A DNA stretch of 10,408 bases from Thermaerobacter marianensis. Lineage in GTDB: Bacteria > Bacillota > Sulfobacillia > DYIH01 > DYIG01. Shown here one piece after another: positions 4,725 through 10,408 of this stretch (position 1 is the stretch's first letter; each line of letters starts with the position of its first letter). Both the position numbers and the translations under genes were made by a program. The stretch spans positions 10,522 to 20,929 of the forward strand of contig DYIG01000008.1 of assembly GCA_020723725.1 (NCBI GenBank). Direction: 5' to 3'. The notes below the pieces were generated by a model that was not told the DNA's origin, searched no databases, and saw only the letters and a program-made list of their open reading frames with translations.

Positions 4725-7442
4725 TTATTCAGCAAGGTCGAGTCCCGCCATCTGCTTCGCTACACGGACACCTGCAGCCAAGGCATCAGCAAGCCGTGAA
4801 GGGTCCTTGCCACCGGCCTGTGCCATGTCTGGGCGACCGCCGCCACCCCCACCGGCAATAGACGCTACCTCCTTTACGATCTTGCCTGCATGAAGGCCCC
4901 TGCTGACAAGATCAGGGGTAACCATGGAGAGGAAGAATACCTTGCCGTTCTGGCGGGCACCAAGGATTATTACCGCCGACCCAAGCCTGGCCTTGATTTG
5001 GTCCCCAAGCTGGCGCAGGGCATCGGCATCCGGCACCGGTGATTCGGCGGATACTATTCTGAAATCGCCGACGTGTTCCGCATCACCGGCGAGGGTCTCG
5101 CTCTTGTCATTGATGATTTTGTTAATTAGGTTTTGAATCGTCTTATCCCGTTCCTTAATGTCCTCAAAGAGGGTTGCAACCCTGTCCGCAACCTCGGTTG
5201 GGCTACAACGCAGGAGGTCGGCTGCACGCCGCAGCTCGTTTTGCTGTTGGCGGACCTGTGTTAGAACACCGAGTCCCGTTACGGCTTCGATTCGACGCAC
5301 ACCGGCGCCCACACTCTCCTGCGCAATCAGCTTGAAGAGGCCAGCCTCTGAGGTGTTCTTTAAGTGAGTGCCTCCACATAGCTCCAAGCTGAAGTTGCCA
5401 GCGCGCACCACGCGGACAACGTCCCCGTATTTTTCACCGAACAGTGCCATGGCGCCCATAGCCCGTGCCTCATCCAGCGGCATCTCCGTTGTTTCCACCG
5501 GCGTCGCGGCAAGTATCTGCCGGTTGACTATGTCCTCGATACTCTCAATCTCCTCTTCGGTCACGGGGTGAAAGTGGGTGAAATCGAAGCGGATCCTGTC
5601 AGGGGCCACCAGGGAACCAGCCTGGTTGACATGTTCCCCGAGGACCTCCTTGAGCGCTTTGTGCAGGAGGTGAGTGGCTGTATGGTTACGGGCGATTGCC
5701 GCGCGACGCGCCGCATCCACCTCGGCATATACCTGTCGGCCCTCTTCAAGAAGCCCTTCCTTCACGACGCCAAAATGGACGGAAATCCCCCTGCCAAAGG
5801 GTTTGGTGTCTTCGATATCAACCCGAACATGAGGGTTGTCCCCGCGTAGAAGCCCGGAGTCACCGACCTGTCCACCGCTTTCGGCATAAAAGGGTGTCTG
5901 GTCGAGAACCACCGCCACCCTGTCCCCCATACTGGCAGCAGAAACCCGCCGGGCGCCCTCTTCACGCCCAGCCGTCTCTTTATCCCCACCTGGCAGACTG
6001 AAAACAGCAAGCACATTGGCTTGGAAACGTAAGGTTTCGTAACCGAAGAACATTGTGGAAGGAAGGTCGGCTATGGCCTTTTCCAGCCCCCCGGCCCCCA
6101 CTGCCTCCATCTTTTCTTCCCTGTCGGCCCTAGCACGGCGCCTCTGTCCCTCGAGCGCCTCTTCGAACCCGGACCTGTCAAAGGCCAGTCCTTCTTCATC
6201 GGCGACGTCTTGAAGGAGGTCGGGGGGGAATCCGTAGGTATCGTATAGCACGAAACCCTCCTGACCGCTGATGACCCCTTTGCCCTGATTCTTAATCTCG
6301 CCGATAAGGGCTTCCAACCGCCGCATACCCTGGTCCAGGGTCTCAAGGAACCTTTCCTCCTCGACGCGGATTACCTGTTCCACAAAGGAAAGCCTCTCGT
6401 GGAGTTCCGGGTAAGCGGAACCCATGACCTCGGAAACGGTGGAACAAAGCCCGTAAAGGAATGGGCGATCAAGCCCCAGGACACGGCCAAACCGGACAGC
6501 CCTCCTGATAATGCGTCTTAAGACATACCCCCGGCCTTCATTCGACGGCATGACGCCGTCGCTTACCAGGAAGGTCGCAGCCCGAATGTGATCGGCAATG
6601 ACACGGAAGGGAAACCCTTCCGGTCCCCGGGTGTACCGCTTTCCGGAAATATCCTCAATCCTTTTTATATATGGGGTAAAGAGGTCGGTGTCGAAATTGG
6701 TGGGGACCCCCTGGATGACCGAGGCGATGCGTTCCAACCCCATGCCTGTGTCTATGCTTGGACGGGGGAGAGGTGCAAAGGTTCCCGAATCATCGCGCTC
6801 ATATTGCATGAAAACCAGGTTCCAGATCTCCAGCCACCGGTCACAGTCACACTTGCCGATGCCGCATTGCGGGGCATCGCACCTGAACTCGGGGCCGCGA
6901 TCAAAAATGATCTCACTGCAGGGGCCGCAGGGGCCGGTATCTCCCATGGACCAGAAGTTGTCCTTCTCCCCCATCCTTACAATGCGTTCGGGGGGCAGTC
7001 CGATGACCCCCTGCCAGAGGTCGGCAGCCTCGTCATCCTCCCGAAAGACGGTGGCCCAGAGCCTGTCCGGGGACAGAGCGAGTTTGACGGTAAGGAAATC
7101 CCAGGCAAGCTGGATGGCCTCCCGCTTGAAGTAGTCCCCGAACGAGAAGTTGCCGAGCATCTCGAAGAAGGTGTGATGGCGAGCGGTCTTCCCCACGTTC
7201 TCCAGGTCGTTGTGTTTCCCTCCGGCACGGACGCATTTTTGCGAAGTAGCGGCCCGGCTATAGTTCAGCCGAGCCTTGCCCGTGAACACATCCTTGAACT
7301 GAACCATACCGGCGTTGGTGAAAAGGAGGGTGGGATCGTCCTTGGGAACGAGCGAGGAACTCGCCACTATCTCGTGCCCATGTTCACGGAAGAACTCAAG
7401 GAAAAGCGTGCGTATCTCCGATGCAGTGAGCTGCTTGGGCAT
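4725..7442 (-). CDS. alaS: Alanyl-tRNA synthetase
   Basis: The protein has about 905 residues and is full length for bacterial AlaS. The class II catalytic domain opens with LTASEIRTLFLEFFREHGH and contains LLFTNAGMVQFKDVFTG and ATSQKCVRAGGKHNDLENVG. The tRNA-binding middle part follows. The editing domain has the metal ligands HTATH (near residue 584) and CGGTH (near 687). The C-terminal C-Ala domain ends with GGGGGGRPDMAQAGG (near 865). It charges tRNA-Ala and clears Ser/Gly-tRNA-Ala. An ATG at 7463 is in frame, but I prefer 7442. That start has GGGGGTGG (7459-7452) 9 bases upstream and gives the family-like MPKQLTASEI. The mapped promoter would leave only about 8 bases of leader before 7463. 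Confidence 0.97.
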   Translation of the reverse strand: MPKQLTASEIRTLFLEFFREHGHEIVASSSLVPKDDPTLLFTNAGMVQFKDVFTGKARLNYSRAATSQKCVRAGGKHNDLENVGKTARHHTFFEMLGNFSFGDYFKREAIQLAWDFLTVKLALSPDRLWATVFREDDEAADLWQGVIGLPPERIVRMGEKDNFWSMGDTGPCGPCSEIIFDRGPEFRCDAPQCGIGKCDCDRWLEIWNLVFMQYERDDSGTFAPLPRPSIDTGMGLERIASVIQGVPTNFDTDLFTPYIKRIEDISGKRYTRGPEGFPFRVIADHIRAATFLVSDGVMPSNEGRGYVLRRIIRRAVRFGRVLGLDRPFLYGLCSTVSEVMGSAYPELHERLSFVEQVIRVEEERFLETLDQGMRRLEALIGEIKNQGKGVISGQEGFVLYDTYGFPPDLLQDVADEEGLAFDRSGFEEALEGQRRRARADREEKMEAVGAGGLEKAIADLPSTMFFGYETLRFQANVLAVFSLPGGDKETAGREEGARRVSAASMGDRVAVVLDQTPFYAESGGQVGDSGLLRGDNPHVRVDIEDTKPFGRGISVHFGVVKEGLLEEGRQVYAEVDAARRAAIARNHTATHLLHKALKEVLGEHVNQAGSLVAPDRIRFDFTHFHPVTEEEIESIEDIVNRQILAATPVETTEMPLDEARAMGAMALFGEKYGDVVRVVRAGNFSLELCGGTHLKNTSEAGLFKLIAQESVGAGVRRIEAVTGLGVLTQVRQQQNELRRAADLLRCSPTEVADRVATLFEDIKERDKTIQNLINKIINDKSETLAGDAEHVGDFRIVSAESPVPDADALRQLGDQIKARLGSAVIILGARQNGKVFFLSMVTPDLVSRGLHAGKIVKEVASIAGGGGGGRPDMAQAGGKDPSRLADALAAGVRVAKQMAGLDLAE

Positions 7443-7472
7443 GCTTTGGATCCACCCCCGCATTATCTGTCC

Positions 7473-7487
7473 TGACTATTATAGTCA
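7473..7487. promoter_or_regulatory. 15-base palindrome overlapping the alaS -10 box
   Basis: TGACTAT-A-ATAGTCA on the minus strand is a perfect 7-bp inverted repeat around one base. It contains the TATAAT box of the alaS promoter and ends at the glycosyltransferase stop codon. Symmetry at a promoter is what an operator for a dimeric regulator would show. A short palindrome built around TATAAT can also arise by chance. Confidence 0.4.
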
Positions 7488-7507
7488 GCCGTTCCTAAAC
7501 ACCTCAA
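7478..7507 (-). promoter_or_regulatory. Sigma-A-type promoter for alaS
   Basis: The minus strand has TTGAGG (7507-7502), 18 bases, then a perfect TATAAT (7483-7478). The start point would fall near 7471, leaving a leader of about 29 bases before the preferred alaS ATG. There is no room for a T-box leader, the element that often controls alaS in Firmicutes. Confidence 0.6.
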
Positions 7508-8357
7508 GCACGAGGTGCTTAAACGGTTCCCATTTCTGTATGAGGAGATGGTTCATCCGGTTGATGTGTTCATCCCTGTTCTTGAGGAGCGCGAGCCCTG
7601 TCCCATGGCGGTGGTGGATAACGTTGGTGGGAACTACCTTTAGTTTGTAACCCAACAGTTTGATACGCAGGCAATAGTCGGCCTCCTCGTTCCAGAACGG
7701 GTTAAAGGAGGGGTCCAGGAAGCCGATGTAATGGGTCAGGTTCCTGAAGAGGCAGCAATAGCCTACAAGAACGTCCGCATCCTGCCCGGCAGCCTGTTCA
7801 CTTGGCCACCCCTCCGTGTGGAACCGGTGCTGCCAGTCGGGAGTGAAACCGACGCCCTCTCTACCTGCTCCACCGACTTGCGGGTCGCTCATCGCGCCAA
7901 GCAGGGGTCCCAGCCAGCCCGGGCCAACCTCGACATCGTTATCCAGCCAAGCTATGAACTCCCCCCGGGCCAACTGCATGCCGTATGTCCTGGCGTAGAC
8001 ACCGTGGTTACGCTCCTTGCGCACGACCTTGACCAGCGGGAACTTTCGCGCAACGTGGGAAAACAACTCCGCGACCCCATCCGTTGAGCCGTTATCCACG
8101 AGCATCAATTCAAACGCGGTCGAGGTGTGGGTCAGCACGCTTTCCACACATTTGCGCGTGAGTTCCAGCCGGTTATGGGCCATGATGATTATAGATGTAA
8201 GGCCAGGGACTCTCTCTGTTCCCGGGATACCGCCAGGTAACATTTCGTTCTTCCCCGCTGTTATAGAGGTAAGCGGGCTGGCGTATTGCAGTCGGCTATT
8301 GTTAACCTGACCGGGGGCTCGACTCCATTGACCCACTTGCAACCGATTCAGACCCAT
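7485..8357 (-). CDS. Family-2 glycosyltransferase
   Basis: The protein has about 290 residues. The GT-A core starts near residue 53 with LTSIIIMAHNRLELTRKCVESV, continues LMLVDNGSTDGV (the nucleotide-binding DNGS/TD motif), and carries WLDNDVEV, whose D-N-D serves as the metal/sugar-nucleotide DXD motif. The acceptor-side FNPFWNEEADYCLRIKLLGYK includes an E/D-D pair near the catalytic base position. No membrane segment is visible, so it is probably cytosolic or peripheral. The first 50 residues are polar and not part of the fold. The ATG at 8357 has GGAAGG close upstream; an ATG at 8372 lacks a ribosome binding site and one at 8243 is a further option. It overlaps the previous gene by about 10 bases. 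Donor and acceptor are unknown. Confidence 0.9.
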   Translation of the reverse strand: MGLNRLQVGQWSRAPGQVNNSRLQYASPLTSITAGKNEMLPGGIPGTERVPGLTSIIIMAHNRLELTRKCVESVLTHTSTAFELMLVDNGSTDGVAELFSHVARKFPLVKVVRKERNHGVYARTYGMQLARGEFIAWLDNDVEVGPGWLGPLLGAMSDPQVGGAGREGVGFTPDWQHRFHTEGWPSEQAAGQDADVLVGYCCLFRNLTHYIGFLDPSFNPFWNEEADYCLRIKLLGYKLKVVPTNVIHHRHGTGLALLKNRDEHINRMNHLLIQKWEPFKHLVLEVFRNG

Positions 8358-9037
8358 TGCCTTCCACCCCATTTACTGGCGTAGACGCAGGCATTAATAA
8401 TACAGGCATCTGAGTTATCTATGTGGCGGCGGGTGCCCATACCCTCATGCCACACCACACTGGCGCCGGTCGTGCCGACCTTGAACCCGGTGTCTATAAC
8501 CCGGTTGTTGTAATCCCAGTCCTCGTGCCCGCCGCATTTGATATACCTCTCATCAAACAGGCCCACCTTTTCAACAACGTCCCTCCGCATGATCCAGGGG
8601 CAGTTGTTCCCGGGGATAAATTCATTGCGGTGCCCCTCCATAAAACGTTCAGCCCACTCATCCGAGTACTGAGAGGGGTCACCGGCAACATTCCAGGGGG
8701 CGAGTTTGCCTATGTCGGGCTGGGCCGCGACCTCGATCAGGCCTTCCAGCCACCCTTTGAAGAAGAGCATGTCATTGTGGATCCAGCAGACGTGGGTAAT
8801 ACGGCGATCCGCGAGGAGGTGCCGCATCCCCTGGTTAAGAGCGGTGGCCAGGCCAACCGGCGCGGGGTTGGCTAAAAACTCCAGGCCTATTGAATGAACG
8901 TACTCCTTTGTTCCATCATTTGAAGCATTATCCATCACCAACAAACGGACATTCTTCCCAACTGTGCGTATCAGGCTTTCCAGGCAGGCACGCGTTTTGT
9001 CTATAAAGTTGAAGGTTGTCAGGAAAATCCCTACCAA
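8348..9037 (-). CDS. Family-2 glycosyltransferase
   Basis: The protein has 229 residues. VGIFLTTFNFIDKTRACLES begins the GT-A fold directly at the N-terminus. LLVMDNASNDGTKEYV is the nucleotide-binding loop, and CWIHNDMLF stands at the DXD position as H-N-D. FDERYIKCGGHEDWDYNNRV includes the H-E-D-W/D acceptor-side motif. The D-x-D is reduced to N-D, a common variant in this group. The start is TTG at 9037 with GGGAGGG about 11 bases upstream. It lies 63 bases after the methyltransferase-glycosyltransferase gene and overlaps the next glycosyltransferase, so the three probably act on one glycan. The sugar and acceptor are not readable. Confidence 0.9.
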   Translation of the reverse strand: MVGIFLTTFNFIDKTRACLESLIRTVGKNVRLLVMDNASNDGTKEYVHSIGLEFLANPAPVGLATALNQGMRHLLADRRITHVCWIHNDMLFFKGWLEGLIEVAAQPDIGKLAPWNVAGDPSQYSDEWAERFMEGHRNEFIPGNNCPWIMRRDVVEKVGLFDERYIKCGGHEDWDYNNRVIDTGFKVGTTGASVVWHEGMGTRRHIDNSDACIINACVYASKWGGRQWV

Positions 9038-9100
9038 AGATATAAACGCCCTCCCTTCGGGACTCTACAGGCTATGCCGGATGAACATGGACTGATACAC

Positions 9101-10408
9101 CTAAGGGAAAACAACCCCAAGGATCGTTTGCACCCTATGGACGGGGGTATGTTTTTGCAGGACCTCTTGACGGCCGGCCTCGGCGATCCGCTGGCGTTCG
9201 TCAGGGTGACGGAGGTAGTAGTCAACCGCCTCCAGCAGCTGGTTGTCGTTTTCATAGAGGACAAGGTGCTGCCTGTCCTGGAACAGGTCGGTGAGACCAT
9301 GTCCAACCTTGTCCGTAACGATCAGTTTCCCGCAGGCCAATGCTTGAAAGGGTCTCTCGTTGACGTTGCGAAACCCGGCGGAGCGGTTGAACACCATCCG
9401 GCACTTGCCATAGAAACGTGCAGCCTCCTCAAACCAGTATCCGCCCGTTTCCGGGGTGGTCCTGAACCTTGAACTGAGCAGCACCCAGAGCCTTAGCCGC
9501 TCCTCGTACCCCACACCCATTTGCCCCAGCACGCCAATATCGTACTCCTCCGGCACACCCATGGGACGGAAGACATCGGGGTCGGCCCAGTGCGGGAGCC
9601 ACCAGGTGTTCGGGTTCCCCTGCTGCCGGTAATAACCCACGTAATCCTTCTGGCTGATGAAGTTGTAATCGAAAACCCTAGTCCGCAGAACGCGGTTGAA
9701 GTCCCAAGCGTTACAGATAATCTGCACGGTAGGAAGGCTCGGCGGCTTTGCCTCCAGGTCGGAGAAGAAGAAGTTCCCTTCCTGTTCGATAACGAGGTCA
9801 ACCTGGACCCCAATCGAAGCCAGCTGTTCAAGCATGCGGGGAAGGCTTTCCATTGTGGCCAGAGGGAAATTGTAATGGGTGTAGTTCCAGTGCCCCACGG
9901 TGATAACCCTATGACCTATGGCACGCGCTGCCCGCTGGAGGTCCGGGTGGCCGTACCAAAGAATAGTCAGGGGGCGGTTGGTACCGGGTGCCTCCGGCCT
10001 GACTCTGGCCGGAGGCACTTTAGCCCCTTCCTTCCGCCTGCAAACCACCTCGAAACTGTGGCCGTCCTGGATTGTATCCATCTGCACGACCTCCAGGAAA
10101 GGCATGCGGTCCAGGATTAGCCGGAACTCCCCGGGATTAAAGAACCGGAGGTGTATGAACTCCTCGGCCTGCGGGTTGGCCACGGAGTATCGGCCCTGCA
10201 GCACCAAGCAAACGTACCCTCCCGGCTTTATAACCCTTACCCATTCCAGAATGGCGTCTTCCGTGTGCCAGAAATGCTCTAGGCCATGGATAGATGCCAC
10301 ATAATCAAACTGCTCCGCTGGGAATGGCAGACGGATAGCATCGTAAAGGAGGTCGGGCTGACACAGGGGGTTGTTGTCTATGCCTGTCGCCTCCGGGCTC
10401 ACCTTCCA
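9101..10408 (-). CDS. Methyltransferase-CgeB-like glycosyltransferase fusion (5' end outside window)
   Basis: The open frame enters from the window edge and has 435 visible residues. The first 125 or so are the end of a class I SAM-methyltransferase: GIDNNPL, FDYVASIHGLEHF and VRVIKPGGYVCLVL fit strands 2, 4 and 5 of a Methyltransf_11 type. The SAM-binding Gly-rich loop would be upstream, outside the window. After a Pro-rich linker (KVPPARVRPEAPGTNRP) a second domain starts at LTILWYGHPDLQRAARAIGH. It includes VDLVIEQEGNFFF, FISQKDYVGYY, WWLPHWADPDVF, VFNRSAGFRNVNERPFQALACG and a DLFQDRQHLVLYEN end. This resembles the CgeB/DUF3880 glycosyltransferases (GT-B fold). CgeB in B. subtilis belongs to the sigma-K/GerE spore-surface programme, but relatives occur widely in non-sporulating envelope clusters, so a spore role is only a possibility. 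Confidence 0.85.
   Translation of the reverse strand, partial: WKVSPEATGIDNNPLCQPDLLYDAIRLPFPAEQFDYVASIHGLEHFWHTEDAILEWVRVIKPGGYVCLVLQGRYSVANPQAEEFIHLRFFNPGEFRLILDRMPFLEVVQMDTIQDGHSFEVVCRRKEGAKVPPARVRPEAPGTNRPLTILWYGHPDLQRAARAIGHRVITVGHWNYTHYNFPLATMESLPRMLEQLASIGVQVDLVIEQEGNFFFSDLEAKPPSLPTVQIICNAWDFNRVLRTRVFDYNFISQKDYVGYYRQQGNPNTWWLPHWADPDVFRPMGVPEEYDIGVLGQMGVGYEERLRLWVLLSSRFRTTPETGGYWFEEAARFYGKCRMVFNRSAGFRNVNERPFQALACGKLIVTDKVGHGLTDLFQDRQHLVLYENDNQLLEAVDYYLRHPDERQRIAEAGRQEVLQKHTPVHRVQTILGVVFP
9988..10018. repeat. Perfect 12-bp inverted repeat at the methyltransferase/glycosyltransferase join
   Basis: GTGCCTCCGGCC and GGCCGGAGGCAC flank a 7-base loop (10000-10006). The hairpin would be very GC-rich and stable. 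It lies inside the reading frame, at the codons of the Pro/Arg linker between the two domains. No T-run follows on the minus strand, so it is not a standard intrinsic terminator for the fused gene. Confidence 0.85.

Noticed and set aside
6588..7475. Plus-strand open frame of 295 codons opposite alaS
   Set aside because: It lies wholly antisense to the well-conserved AlaRS catalytic domain; GC-rich codon bias commonly opens such frames.
7505..7519. Small hairpin AAGCAC-GAG-GTGCTT at the end of the glycosyltransferase gene, as a terminator before alaS
   Set aside because: The stem is only 6 bp, there is no T-run after it on the minus strand, and it lies in coding sequence.

Overview
The window comes from a spore-forming, moderately GC-rich Firmicute, most likely a clostridial lineage of the Desulfotomaculum/Pelotomaculum/Moorella kind. 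The evidence is a pro-sigma-K N-terminus, the alaS-ruvX-DUF1292-mltG gene order, purine-rich ribosome binding sites and frequent TTG/GTG starts. This placement is inferred from gene content, not from a database match. Every gene I can support lies on the minus strand, so transcription runs from high to low coordinates. No gap between genes exceeds about 75 bases, and I see no tRNA, rRNA, CRISPR array, insertion sequence or T-box.

Region 1 (10408 to 7485): three sugar-transfer genes. A protein entering from outside the window joins a SAM-methyltransferase domain to a CgeB/DUF3880-type glycosyltransferase. A 12-bp inverted repeat lies exactly at the join. Two family-2 glycosyltransferases follow. 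They could decorate spore surface, flagellin or envelope glycans, but the acceptor cannot be read from sequence.

Region 2 (7507 to 2063): a conserved housekeeping run. A good sigma-A promoter overlapping a 15-base palindrome drives alaS (alanyl-tRNA synthetase). Then come a rhomboid protease, ruvX (which appears to start at ATC), a DUF1292 protein with its own promoter, a His/Gly-rich head and an acidic tail, and mltG (endolytic murein transglycosylase).

Region 3 (1994 to 1602): the N-terminal part of sigK, including its hydrophobic pro-sequence. It is cut off inside sigma region 2.4 directly after Cys-Ile-Glu-Asn-Glu, the place where the skin element splits sigK in Bacillus subtilis. A 14-residue unrelated tail follows, then a stop. 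This looks like the left junction of a skin-like intervening element, with the 3' half of sigK expected beyond the window.

Region 4 (1541 to 1, presumably inside that element or brought in by it): a tight four-gene operon. It encodes a DUF1257 (Ycf35-like) protein, a DUF2997 protein, an NrdG-like radical-SAM protein, and the N-terminus of a Ycf46-like AAA ATPase running off the edge. This set of partners has no settled function. Its place just behind an interrupted sporulation sigma gene is the most interesting thing in the window.
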